The position numbers were made by a program, and so were the translations under genes. A stretch of DNA of 64,000 nt from an uncultured Prevotella sp. (lineage in GTDB: Bacteria > Bacteroidota > Bacteroidia > Bacteroidales > Bacteroidaceae). Below the pieces are notes generated by a model that was not told the DNA's origin, did not search any database, and saw only the letters and a list, made by a program, of their open reading frames with translations. The stretch spans positions 27,354 through 91,353 of the forward strand of contig UQKO01000005.1 in the NCBI GenBank assembly GCA_900541575.1, written 5' to 3'. Position 1 is the stretch's first letter. Each line of letters starts with the position of its first letter. Below, one piece after another: positions 1 through 8,213 of this stretch.

Positions 1-1
1 G

Positions 2-958
2 CAAGACAAGTGGAGCGATCGCCTGCTCGGACTGTTGAGCAACGGTGGTTGCGTGGGCGACATAGCGCGATACAGTACCTACTTGGAGTCGCACGTCATC
101 GGCGACCCCACCTTCCGCTTTGCCCCTACCAACGGCAAGACGCTCAACCTCGACCACATTATTAACGAGGACAAACCATCGGTATGGAAAAAACTGCTCA
201 ACAACGACCACCCCGACATCCAAGCTCTGGCTATCGAGCATCTGTTCCGCCACAACCTCATCTCGTCGACAAAGTTGCGTTCCATCTACGAATCGTCACC
301 ATACGCCACGGTGCGCCTTCAGGCTCTTGAAAAAATTGCACTCATGGGCGATGACAAATTCATCGAGGTGCTGAAAGAGGCTTCGCAAGACAGCCATGAA
401 CTGGTGCAGCGTCAGGCTCTGCGCCTCATCGGTAAGAGCGGCGACGAGCGTCTCATCCCAGCACTAATAAAGGTGTGCATTAACAACAACACGTCAGACC
501 GCTGCAACTTCAACGCCATAGCCGACCTTAGCGTGTTCCCCAAAGACAAGTTGCTGGCCGAGTTTGACCGACAGTTCAACTCGCCTACCGTGTGCTACAT
601 GCAGAAGGATAGTGTGCGCACAAAGATACGCCGTACCATTGAGCGCAGCGCCGACAAATGGACGAAGGACACAGAGCTAATTGTCAATCCCTCGACCACG
701 GCCAAGAAACGCATCATGTACATACGCCAGTGCCGCAACTTCATGGTACACGGACTTATACCCATGCTCATCGACTATCTGCCGAAGGCCGATGCCGACT
801 CGCAGAAAGCCTTGCTTGAGGCTTTCGGCTGGCACAACTACTCGACTATGGTTCCGCGTATGATTGAGGCCGCCAAGGCCATAGCCGCCGACACCCGTTA
901 CGACGAGGCTGTGCGCAACGAGGCCACCAAAACCATTGCACGACTGCAACACAAATAA
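2..958 (+). CDS. HEAT-repeat protein, 5'-truncated by window edge
   Basis: The reading frame is open from the first bases of the window, so the start lies upstream; the TTG at 35 is only an internal codon. The visible part is about 318 residues. The first 40 residues (ending in a GDPTFRF motif) look like the end of another domain, after which come degenerate alpha-helical repeats of the HEAT/PBS type, for example LLNNDHPDIQALAIEHL and KEASQDSHELVQRQALRLIG. Such repeats usually form protein-binding superhelices. No catalytic residues are visible. The GDPTFRF stretch resembles the end of some secreted caspase-fold or C25-like domains, but this is a weak impression. A hairpin at 969-994 follows the stop codon. 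The product cannot be named without the N-terminal half. Confidence 0.75.
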   Translation, partial: QDKWSDRLLGLLSNGGCVGDIARYSTYLESHVIGDPTFRFAPTNGKTLNLDHIINEDKPSVWKKLLNNDHPDIQALAIEHLFRHNLISSTKLRSIYESSPYATVRLQALEKIALMGDDKFIEVLKEASQDSHELVQRQALRLIGKSGDERLIPALIKVCINNNTSDRCNFNAIADLSVFPKDKLLAEFDRQFNSPTVCYMQKDSVRTKIRRTIERSADKWTKDTELIVNPSTTAKKRIMYIRQCRNFMVHGLIPMLIDYLPKADADSQKALLEAFGWHNYSTMVPRMIEAAKAIAADTRYDEAVRNEATKTIARLQHK

Positions 959-968
959 CAATATTCTT

Positions 969-994
969 AGGCTCGCCACAATTGTGGTGAGCCT
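969..994 (+). terminator. hairpin after HEAT-repeat gene
   Basis: The arms AGGCTCGCCACAA and TTGTGGTGAGCCT pair over 13 bp with one G-T wobble, starting 10 nt after the stop codon at 956-958. There is no long T-run, only TTCATCT, so it is a terminator or a 3' stabilising hairpin. Confidence 0.6.
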
Positions 995-1026
995 TCATCT
1001 AAAATGCAATATTACATTATGGCAAT

Positions 1027-2535
1027 ATGAGACTTAAACAAGCACTGATACTTTTATTTCTGATGTTTTCGGCTGTTGTCAGAGCGCAGACCATAGTGCG
1101 TAAGGCTTATCCCGCACCTAAGGTCACGCCCCAGGTGCAGCGCATACGCTCAACCATGCGCCCCATGCATCTCGATACAGAGGGAGTGACGCTGCCCGAA
1201 GCGGTGGACAACTCTAAGAACAAATATTTTCCGCCCATCATCAACCAAGACGGCGGCTCGTGCGCACAAGCTTCAAGCATAGGCTATGTTTTCACCTACG
1301 AGGTGAACCGCCTGCTCAACCGCGATGCCTCGGCCTCGACCGATAACCGCTTCGCCTACAAGTTTTCGTGGAACATGCTCAACGATGGCGAAGATCAAGG
1401 CGGCTTTGCTGAACAGGGGTTCTATTTAGCGCAGCGATACGGCATGATGACCGAGGCCGACTACGGCGACTCGGGGCTGTATCAGTTTCGCTGGGCCTCG
1501 GGCTATGACAAGTATTTTAAGGCCATGCGCTACCGCGTAAAGGACATTCTCTCTTTTGATGCTACCGACCTCATCTCGCTCAAGCGATGGCTCTACGATG
1601 CCGCTAACGGAAGCAGCACGGGCGGCTTGCTCACATTCTCATCACAATCGAGCGGATGGACCATCAACGACCACTACGACGGCCCTTCAAAAACTGGCTA
1701 CCACTCGCTTCTTACGCACCTTGCCACCAGCGGAGCACACGCTATGACCATAGTGGGCTATGATGATCTCGTAGAGTTTACCGACCCTAACGGCGCAACG
1801 CATAAGGGTGCTTTCATTGTAACCAATACCTGGGGCACTTTCTCTCACGACCACGGGCGCTTTTATCTACCCTATTGGTTCTTCACCAGCCACCAGCACA
1901 CCGACCTGGAGCTGTCGAGCAAGATGCAAGCCATGCGCGTGATGACCTACGAACCTAAGGTCGTGTTTAAGATTAGGCTGAAGTACAGTTCACGCAACGA
2001 CCTGTCATTTGGCACAGACTTCAGAAACGACGGCAACACCACCTCTACCCCGCTGTACACCTACGCTCAGGCGTTCTTCAATGCTGGGGGCGACTATCCT
2101 ATGCAAGGACAATATCTAAGCAACGAAATTGAGATTGCTATCGATGCATCTTCAAAGGCTGGGGCTACGGCCACCAACGGCGATGTGTTTTTTCTTTCTG
2201 TGAAGAAGGCAGCTATTGGCAAGACCGTGGGTGATGGAACGGTTGAAGCCGTGTCGCTCATCGATTATCGAGGGGCGGAGCCTGTAGAGCACGAGTGTGT
2301 GGTGACAAGCCTACCTACAGCCGTAAAACCAGGAATCACCGCTTTCTATGTCAAGCTATCTGACAACAGCAAGAGCCGCTACATTGTGTCGGCCTCGCCC
2401 TACAAGTATGAGGAGAACGGCACCGCATCATCACGCACCTTTGTGGTGCGCACTGCCAACGGCAAAGCCATGAAGATGGGCTTCGGCAACATGACTACTG
2501 ACGGACAACAGGTAGACATCAGAATAGGAGATTAA
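1027..2535 (+). CDS. secreted papain-like (C1-type) cysteine peptidase
   Basis: A 502-residue protein with a signal peptide of about 20 residues ending in VVRA-Q. The papain-fold triad can be read directly. Cys79 lies in INQDGGSCAQASS, with the preceding Gln as oxyanion residue. His238 lies in SGAHAMTIVGYDD, and Asn267 in AFIVTNTWGTF. The peptidase domain covers about residues 50-290; the remaining 200 residues look beta-rich and may be a binding or sorting module. It probably cleaves host or dietary proteins outside the cell or in the periplasm. The next gene, 39 bp downstream, is a broken HmuY-like haemophore. In Prevotella and Porphyromonas, haemophores act with cysteine peptidases that release haem, so a shared role is plausible but inferred. 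The substrate is unknown. Confidence 0.85.
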   Translation: MRLKQALILLFLMFSAVVRAQTIVRKAYPAPKVTPQVQRIRSTMRPMHLDTEGVTLPEAVDNSKNKYFPPIINQDGGSCAQASSIGYVFTYEVNRLLNRDASASTDNRFAYKFSWNMLNDGEDQGGFAEQGFYLAQRYGMMTEADYGDSGLYQFRWASGYDKYFKAMRYRVKDILSFDATDLISLKRWLYDAANGSSTGGLLTFSSQSSGWTINDHYDGPSKTGYHSLLTHLATSGAHAMTIVGYDDLVEFTDPNGATHKGAFIVTNTWGTFSHDHGRFYLPYWFFTSHQHTDLELSSKMQAMRVMTYEPKVVFKIRLKYSSRNDLSFGTDFRNDGNTTSTPLYTYAQAFFNAGGDYPMQGQYLSNEIEIAIDASSKAGATATNGDVFFLSVKKAAIGKTVGDGTVEAVSLIDYRGAEPVEHECVVTSLPTAVKPGITAFYVKLSDNSKSRYIVSASPYKYEENGTASSRTFVVRTANGKAMKMGFGNMTTDGQQVDIRIGD

Positions 2536-2574
2536 AGAATACGGTTAGATAAACGAAGAGATAATAAAAAAATA

Positions 2575-3080
2575 ATGGTTATGCGAAAAAGAGACAACTT
2601 GTTTTTTGCCACCCTATTGGCCATTGGCCTTACAGCATGCAGTGCGAATAACGGCGGCGATAGTCCGTTGTCAAACGAAAAGGTAATGCACGTGCAGCTG
2701 CAGCCAAACACATGGACATACATTTCGCTTGCCAAGGGAGCAACCGTGGGTACGAGCAATCTCGGCGACATCGAGGCCGACAAATCTTGGCATGACCGCA
2801 CCGACTGGGACGTGGCCCTCTGCAACGGAGCCATTCGCACTAACGGTGGCACATCGGGCAAAGGGCAAGGCTCAATAATGTCAACCCCCCAAAACTTTGA
2901 CAACGTTGACCCGTCGGCCATCACATCGCTCCATGCCGATGCTGACACGGTAACGATTGGCCGAAGAGCCAACTGAATTTGCGGCCAATGACACTGGCGT
3001 AACAAACATTGTATTGAGGTAAAGGCCGCACTGCAGAGGCTCAAAGCTCCAACCGTTTTTCATATATCGACCACGGTATA
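2575..3080 (+). pseudogene. HmuY-like haem-binding lipoprotein, frameshifted and truncated
   Basis: The first 133 codons encode a lipoprotein signal (lipobox LTAC) followed by the HmuY-family pattern: NTWTYISLAKG, then WDVALCNGAIRTNGG and TSGKGQG. The frame ends at 2976. The next frame reads EEPTEFAANDTGVTNIVLR and a third reads APTVFHISTTVY, which resembles the family C-terminus, so at least two frameshifts are present. The last recognisable codons abut the remnant of a metallophosphoesterase gene on the other strand near 3080. Intact family members are a little over 200 residues. The family binds haem at the cell surface; this copy is probably dead. Assignment rests on recalled family motifs. 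Confidence 0.65.
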
Positions 3081-3475
3081 TAGTTTACCCGTGCCCAAAC
3101 AGTCGTGATTGCCCAGCAAGGTAACAAAGAGTTTATTATGCGTTTTCAGCAGGTCGCGGCTCCAAAGATATTCTTTCGTGGCACCAAAGTCGGTTGCATC
3201 GCCACCATGGCACCACAAAGTCGATGTCGGAACGACGGTTGATGTCGCGTATCTCGGCCTTGGTATCATCAAACCATTGATGGGTGTCGCTGATGAAGGC
3301 AAAACGTATGGTTTCGTTGTCGTGTGTACGCTCTTCAATAAGGGCTATTTGTTTTGCATTGATGTTCTTTTCGCCCTTGATATTGACGTCGTAGGGATGA
3401 ACGTTAAACACCTTGTCGCAAGCAGTAAGAAGGCTTACGACGGCTATGACAACGGCTATGTATAGTTTTTTTAAT
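3080..3475 (-). pseudogene. calcineurin-like metallophosphoesterase lipoprotein, 3'-truncated and frameshifted
   Basis: Read on the minus strand from about 3475, the sequence gives a lipoprotein signal (VVSLLTACDK), then IRFAFISDTHQWFDD carrying the first metal motif (DxH). After a one-base frameshift near 3215 it gives HGGDATDFGATKEYLWSRD and TLLGNHDCLGTGK, the GD and GNHD motifs of the fold. The gene stops right after GNHD at the junction with the HmuY remnant, so the remaining metal-binding His motifs are missing. The IS remnant begins at its 5' end, about where the start codon should be. It is a non-functional fragment. Confidence 0.8.
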
Positions 3476-3479
3476 ACAA

Positions 3480-4483
3480 TGACAGACGTATTTAATGATG
3501 AAAATGCGTACGGGGTCTTCGTCCATCTTTACATGAAGCTGATTGTATTTACACTTGTATTTTCTACAATAGTGTGAAGCTGTGCGTTCATGAATTGCAA
3601 TCAGTTCGTGGATGTGCTTATCTGATAACGCAACTTTGGATTCATCTTGACTAATCCGATATAATATACTGCACCTCCACATAGTTCACGGACTGCATGA
3701 ATGAGCGATTCACATGTAAACCAACTATCAGCAAGAACATACTTGAAAGAGATACCATGCTTGACAGCATGACTAAGCATGCGCTTGGCCATTTCGAGTT
3801 TGCTCTCATCACATTCCGCCTTACGCGCATAATCTGGATTTTTTTGCGTTCCGCTGTTTTTGAAACTGCTCCTTCAACTGTCTTGAGGTTTAACCGTAAT
3901 CCATATTCTTTCCCTTTTCCCGATGAATGGAGAAGTTTATGGAGTAACAGCTTATACCGTCAGAAATGGCAAGTGTCAGGCATTTCATTCCGTAAATAAA
4001 TCTACGGGTGACGTGGTCAAACACTTTGCTGACACCTTCGATTCGAACACCAGTCTTTTGAAAAATTGTATCATCAAGGATAGTACAATTTTCATTTGTA
4101 TCAGTATTCACTTGACGCTCTTGAAGGATGGCTTGGAAGCGAAGGGTTATTGGGGTAAGGAACATTCGCCAGTTGAAGCGCTCATTCAAAAGTGCACGAT
4201 ACAATGTGTTCTTAGATATATTGCAAAGTTTCTGAATATTATTGGAAGTGGCACTGGCAACCGTTTTTCCCCACAAACGCACGATGACGAGCGTGATAAA
4301 GAGGAAACTCAAAGTAAAACCTTGAACCTTCTCAAACTTGAGATTCCGAACGATTTTACCGATGCCAAATGTCTGCATAACTACTAGAAGTTGCTTTTTA
4401 GCTTCTTTTTTAAAAGATAAAACCTTGGTAAGTCCATCTAAATTGCTTATTTTTGCTTCTGTAACAGTTCTTTCTTTTTCCAT
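3480..4483 (-). pseudogene. IS4-like DDE transposase, frameshifted and 3'-truncated
   Basis: The first 197 codons are intact (start at 4483) and contain the first catalytic region, CTILDDTIFQKTGVRIEG, followed by KVFDHVTRRFIYGMKCL. The frame then shifts near 3890 and again before 3792, where ESKLEMAKRMLSHAVKHG and the second catalytic Asp (VLADSWFTCESLI) appear. A third shift near 3680 leads to KHIHELIAIHERTASHYC and VRIFIIKY, where the gene is cut off. The C-terminal part with the catalytic Glu is absent. The family resembles IS4-group elements common in Bacteroidetes; the exact subgroup is not known to me. No terminal inverted repeats could be fixed. The element is dead. Confidence 0.75.
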
Positions 4484-4528
4484 TGTAAATCAGTTGTTTG
4501 TCACCTACTAATTTACGAAGAAAATTGA

Positions 4529-4849
4529 AATACTATTATTTCTCACCCCCTTTTTGGGGGATGGGAAACTTTAGTATATAATGGAACTAAACTTCTTTAT
4601 GTTGTACCTTGGGATCATTTACCAACGAGAAAAGCGGAAGAACCTAAAATGAGCAAGGAGAAGATGCTCGAGACGGGCTATGAAAATCCCCGTCACGATC
4701 GCTACTTCTGCTATTTCTTCGATGAAGAAATCACGCTTGGCAAGTTCGACATTAAGAGTATTATCGAAACAGAGAGTAAAAAGCCCGGATATGTGGAGGG
4801 ACAACCTATCTATTTGACGGGAAAAGAATTGATTAAGTTTAGAAAGTAA
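4529..4849 (+). CDS. C-terminal fragment of an unknown protein
   Basis: An open frame without a clear start runs from a stop codon at 4526-4528 to 4849. An internal ATG at 4649 would give 66 residues, but coding-like sequence (GGWETLVYNGTKLLYVVPWD) continues upstream of it, which suggests the 5' part of a larger gene was lost, possibly when the neighbouring IS arrived. The readable C-terminus contains ENPRHDRYFCYFFDEEI and ends in KELIKFRK. I do not recognise the family. It lies 13 bp before the next gene on the same strand, so the two may once have been co-transcribed. Confidence 0.4.
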   Translation, partial: NTIISHPLFGGWETLVYNGTKLLYVVPWDHLPTRKAEEPKMSKEKMLETGYENPRHDRYFCYFFDEEITLGKFDIKSIIETESKKPGYVEGQPIYLTGKELIKFRK

Positions 4850-4862
4850 AAGTTAGAAGACA

Positions 4863-5543
4863 ATGAAACAATTATTGCTAGCACTTATACTATTTTTCCC
4901 TTTGGCAGCAGATGCACAAGAAAGAAAAACATATCCATTTGAGAAATTATACCAAGAGTTAGACACCATGTCTGTTGAAAGAAGAACTCAGGTTGAAGCG
5001 AACATTAAAAATCAGGAAGAAAAGCTTCAAAAAGAGCAAGTAAAAAGTATAGGAGGTATCCCTTTTGGTACAAGTAAAGATAAAGCTCTACCAATCTTAA
5101 AGATGAAATATGGAGAACCTTATATAGGTCCTTCAGGATTAGATTTATTGTTTCATAGTGTATCTTATGCAGGTATGCGTTTTGACAATGTTGTTTTTTC
5201 TTTTCAATCTGATGGTGTAAATACCTATTTTAATAATTGTATTTTTGGTAAAAACGCAAAAACATTCAGCGAGGCACTTGATATAGAAAAAGATTTTGCG
5301 GATAGATTATCCGAAAAATATACGATGATGCATAGGATCCCAGATCAAAATGGAAATCCCATGCATGTATGCGGAATAAGCCCCTTTTGGAATGGGAAAC
5401 TTAAAGATCTTTCTACGGACGATAACATGGCAATTCACACAAGTATAATTGAATCTGAAAGGAGTGTAGAACTTTCTACAGGAGTTAAATACATTGTACG
5501 ACTTATTTATGGTTCTTATAATTATGTAAAAGAAGAGTTTTAA
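4863..5543 (+). CDS. secreted protein of unknown function
   Basis: The protein has 226 residues and a signal peptide ending near ADAQ (about 19 residues). The mature part begins with a charged helical stretch (about 30-65; KNQEEKLQKEQVK) and then a probable mixed alpha/beta domain starting at GGIPFGTSKDKALPIL. This pattern, a Gly-Ile-Pro-Phe-Gly turn followed by a helix, is seen in small periplasmic domains of Bacteroidetes that carry no known enzyme activity. Two Cys residues (FNNCIF and VCGIS) might form a disulfide. Codon use is clearly AT-richer than the flanking core genes, which fits acquisition with the surrounding decayed island. A strong hairpin follows the stop. No function can be assigned. 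Confidence 0.7.
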   Translation: MKQLLLALILFFPLAADAQERKTYPFEKLYQELDTMSVERRTQVEANIKNQEEKLQKEQVKSIGGIPFGTSKDKALPILKMKYGEPYIGPSGLDLLFHSVSYAGMRFDNVVFSFQSDGVNTYFNNCIFGKNAKTFSEALDIEKDFADRLSEKYTMMHRIPDQNGNPMHVCGISPFWNGKLKDLSTDDNMAIHTSIIESERSVELSTGVKYIVRLIYGSYNYVKEEF

Positions 5544-5548
5544 TATAG

Positions 5549-5592
5549 AGGACACTTCTTGCAGGATACTTTGTTTTTGCAAGAAGTGTCCT
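5549..5592 (+). terminator. strong hairpin terminator
   Basis: Perfect 15-bp arms, AGGACACTTCTTGCA (5549-5563) and its complement (5578-5592), flank a 14-nt loop, six bases after the stop codon at 5541-5543. The downstream sequence ATTTTCTAT is T-rich. Confidence 0.8.
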
Positions 5593-5697
5593 ATTTTCTA
5601 TATTATATAGATAAAACTGCTTATGCTCATCCACAAATAAGCCAGAATAGAAAAACTAAAATTGCATCAATAATACAAAACCAAAGGCAAAACGTTC

Positions 5698-5764
5698 GAG
5701 AGTGTAAAATAAACTGTGTCAGGCTATAATAATAATAGCTTAACACAGTTTATTTTACACTCTC
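5698..5764. terminator. 22-bp inverted repeat after a minus-strand gene
   Basis: Perfect 22-bp arms at 5698-5719 and 5743-5764 surround a 23-nt centre that itself can pair partly (CTAT/ATAG). The right arm begins at the stop codon of the minus-strand gene ending at 5763. The repeat lies between a plus-strand and a minus-strand gene, so it may serve as a bidirectional terminator; there is no long T-run on either side. It could instead be a remnant of a small mobile inverted repeat. Confidence 0.6.
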
Positions 5765-6140
5765 AACTAATCTTGATTAGATCACTTCTTTTAACGGACA
5801 CGAAATTATCAAAGATTCCCATTTTTTCTGGTTCACATTGAACCAATCCGTTCTCTTCAAAGCCTATCACTTTGTAGAGTTTTCCATTGGATTTTAGTTT
5901 CACTTCGTCTCCAATCATCAAGTCATCCCAAGGAATATCAGAAGAATTTTGAATAAGAGGCATACCTTCTTGTCTTTGGGAAGTTCTCACCTGTATTCTT
6001 CCTTGTTCAAGATTTAGTTTAAGTTCATGAACTTCCTGCGTAAGTTGTTCTATATTGTTTGTCATACCCCAAATCTTAAAGAAAAGAATGAGACAGAGAA
6101 TACTCCAAACGAGAGCAAGTATATAAACGAATATTTCCAT
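5763..6140 (-). CDS. small membrane-anchored protein, coiled coil plus SH3-like tail
   Basis: A 125-residue protein. Residues 1-25 form one hydrophobic segment (IFVYILALVWSILCLILFF), followed by a short coiled coil (about 28-50; NNIEQLTQEVHELKLNLEQG). Residues 70-125 look like a small beta-barrel: DLMIGDEVKLKSNGKLYKVIGF resembles KOW or SH3-like folds. It is likely membrane-anchored; which side the C-terminal domain faces is not clear from the sequence. It lies 20 bp downstream of the secreted-protein gene at 6161-6892 on the same strand and is likely co-transcribed with it. I do not recognise a named family. AT-rich codon use matches its neighbours. Confidence 0.65.
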   Translation of the reverse strand: MEIFVYILALVWSILCLILFFKIWGMTNNIEQLTQEVHELKLNLEQGRIQVRTSQRQEGMPLIQNSSDIPWDDLMIGDEVKLKSNGKLYKVIGFEENGLVQCEPEKMGIFDNFVSVKRSDLIKIS

Positions 6141-6160
6141 TACGATAATTTTAAGGATTT

Positions 6161-6892
6161 CTATTTTATAATGAATTTTCCATTTGAATCACCACTGTTG
6201 TATATATATACGCCCTTAGGTAACTTCGAACTTTTAGTATTCACAGGAGTATCTTGTATACCTACTAATTTCCCTGTTGTATCGTATATCTTAGTTGGTG
6301 ATTGGGCTTTGTTATAGCAAGTTTCTGCCACATTTATACTTGATATTAAGTTGCTATTAACTCTATATACATATGTTATTGTCTTGGAAGATGCACTATC
6401 TTCATAAACAATAAATTTGTACGTATCATTTATTCCAAATAGTCCTAATACACAATAATAGGATCCATCTGTTTGTCCAAAATCATATATCATATTTCCT
6501 TTTTCATTATATAGACACATACGGGAATGGCCATCATCTCCCCAACCTTTCTCATTATTTTGCATGTTGACTATAAACATAACTTTCCCATTTGTAGTTA
6601 GAGAACTAATAGCATTAACACTCTGCAAGGTATAATTTGAATCAATTTCTATTTGAGTGTCTATGTCTGCATAAAGGCTATAATCTCCATTATAGATTTT
6701 AGCTTTGATATGATTATTTTCTGCTTTGATAGAAGTCGGGAAGAACATGTCTTTGCCTAGTCCGCATAATGATAATGTCTTCTGACAAAATGGATACACG
6801 TTGCCATCTAATTTTGCTTCCAAAGTCAAAAAGTCTTGTGCGCTTGATGGCAAGAAAAAAGAAAAGAATAAAAGTAAAAGAATTGTTCTCAT
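6161..6892 (-). CDS. secreted protein with type IX sorting-like C-terminus
   Basis: The protein has 243 residues and a signal peptide (LLLLFFSFFLPSSAQ). The middle part is beta-rich and unrecognised. The last 50 residues, SPTKIYDTTGKLVGIQDTP and then LPKGVYIYNSGDSNGKFIIK, follow the type A C-terminal signal used for export through the Por/type IX system: a YDxxGK turn, a GVYI strand and a final K-F-I-I-K strand. It is therefore probably released from, or attached to, the outer surface. A possible promoter lies at 6910-6917. The gene is AT-rich and sits inside the decayed accessory island, but its frame is intact. Confidence 0.7.
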   Translation of the reverse strand: MRTILLLLFFSFFLPSSAQDFLTLEAKLDGNVYPFCQKTLSLCGLGKDMFFPTSIKAENNHIKAKIYNGDYSLYADIDTQIEIDSNYTLQSVNAISSLTTNGKVMFIVNMQNNEKGWGDDGHSRMCLYNEKGNMIYDFGQTDGSYYCVLGLFGINDTYKFIVYEDSASSKTITYVYRVNSNLISSINVAETCYNKAQSPTKIYDTTGKLVGIQDTPVNTKSSKLPKGVYIYNSGDSNGKFIIK

Positions 6893-6909
6893 AATTATAG
6901 CATTTGATA

Positions 6910-6917
6910 CAAAGGTA
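6910..6917 (-). promoter_or_regulatory. possible -7 box for the sorting-domain protein
   Basis: CAAAGGTA on the plus strand reads TACCTTTG on the minus strand, matching TAnnTTTG, 18 bp before the start codon. The expected upstream TTTG is only partly matched, so this is a weak call. Confidence 0.4.
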
Positions 6918-6949
6918 AATCAATTACCTTACCCCACCAATAGCAACCC

Positions 6950-7643
6950 CATAAGATTCTACAACGTATTACAAGTGTTCTTGTCGCAGACTCTGCATTT
7001 TCAAAGAAACCATTTATAGACAATATGCTTGGAATCGGTTTTAATGTGGTAAGTCGTCTTCGGCATGATGCTGCATTGTATTATTTGGGGATGGCGAGTC
7101 TACAGGCAAACCTGGGCGTCCACGTGTAAAAGGCGAGAAGATAGACTTCAAGAACATAGACAAATCCAAGGTTGCGATACTTGACACGGACACGTCTAAT
7201 GAACAAGTGTATGCTTTGAAAGCATGGTGCAAGTCCCTACATCGAAAAATATCACTTGTCATACACATTTTGCCAAAGGGCGGACACCGTTTGTATTTCT
7301 CTACTGATGAAAACATGAGCGGGCGTGATGTCATGGAGTATTACTGTACACGCTTTCAGATTGAGTTCTGTTTTCGTGACGCAAAACAGTTTGTAGGACT
7401 TACTGACTGTCAGGCGCGTGACACGAGAAAACTTGATTTTGCGTTCAACTCCTCATTTACAGCCGTGAATGTAGCGAAAATAATGTGCAGTGAATACATT
7501 CTCTCTATCGGGAGGATTAAAGCTCTGATGATTAATGCATACTAGCCCAAAGAATTATTGACGTGTTCGAGAATAACCCGAACACGCAATTAAATCATGA
7601 GATAGTGAATGAAATATTTGGATTCACTGCTGATGCAGCATAA
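6950..7643 (+). pseudogene. C-terminal half of a DDE transposase, frameshifted
   Basis: Three frames joined in order give one transposase C-terminus. 6950-7080 reads KILQRITSVLVADSAFSKK with the second catalytic Asp, then GFNVVSRLRHDAALYYL. From about 7085 another frame reads GDGESTGKPGRPRVKGEKID and continues through EYYCTRFQIEFCFRDAKQFV, which carries the catalytic Glu region, to 7545. The tail AQRIIDVFENNPNTQLNHEI ends at the TAA at 7641-7643. The 5' half of the gene is missing. Its sequence differs from the transposase at 3480-4483, so it belongs to another IS type. Confidence 0.75.
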
Positions 7644-7680
7644 ATTTAACGAAGTATTGATACTGCTAAAGTACTAAAAA

Positions 7681-8073
7681 TTAGCGAGACAGCCAAGTCT
7701 TTTTGCCTTTATTTTCAGTGTTTTCTGCATTTGTTTCAAAGCGACATCTGCGGGCTGCTTTGGGTGAGATTCCCTTCATAGGTAATACGAGTTCATTCCA
7801 TCTCATGGAGCGAAATCCGATGTCTTGACGAAGATATATCTTCGGATGAAAGCGTCTCCGTTCCAAACGTTTGTAATATATTACATACCCGTCCCGTTAC
7901 CAATGAAAGAGTTTCATCACCTTACGAGTTTTGCTTACAAAAACGTAAACATTCCCATCAGTAGGATCTAAACCAACACTGCGTACTTGACCACACATTC
8001 CATTTACTCCTATTCTCATGTCGCTTGGATGTTGCGACATAACAATCCGATTGTTTTCATTTAAATTGAACAT
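7681..8073 (-). pseudogene. IS66-type accessory protein TnpB, internal stop
   Basis: From the ATG at 8071-8073 the minus strand reads MFNLNENNRIVMSQHPSDMR, then IGVNGMCGQVRSVGLDPTDG and NVYVFVSKTRKVMKLFHW, the typical IS66 Orf2 pattern (DMRIGVNGL, VYVFxSKxRxxxKLLxWxxDG). A TAA then interrupts the frame (near 7898), after which RDGYVIYYKRLERRRFHPKI continues to the stop at 7681. Neither a full tnpA nor a tnpC is visible beside it. It abuts the other transposase remnant, suggesting nested insertions followed by decay. Confidence 0.75.
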
Positions 8074-8213
8074 AGTTTTTGAGGATGCAAAGGTCTCAAT
8101 GTTTTAATTGATGTGCAAGGCGCCTGATTTCGGATGGTTACTTTTTTCACGCCATCTCTATTCTCTCAAGCAGATAATCATAGGGCTTACGCACATTATG
8201 ATTGGGAATATAT

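Noticed and set aside
8074..8213. C-terminus of an IS66 partner protein upstream of TnpB
   Set aside because: One frame reads EYIPNHNVRKPYDYLLERIE before a stop, but it overlaps the end of the peptidase gene and resembles no transposase part that I can name.
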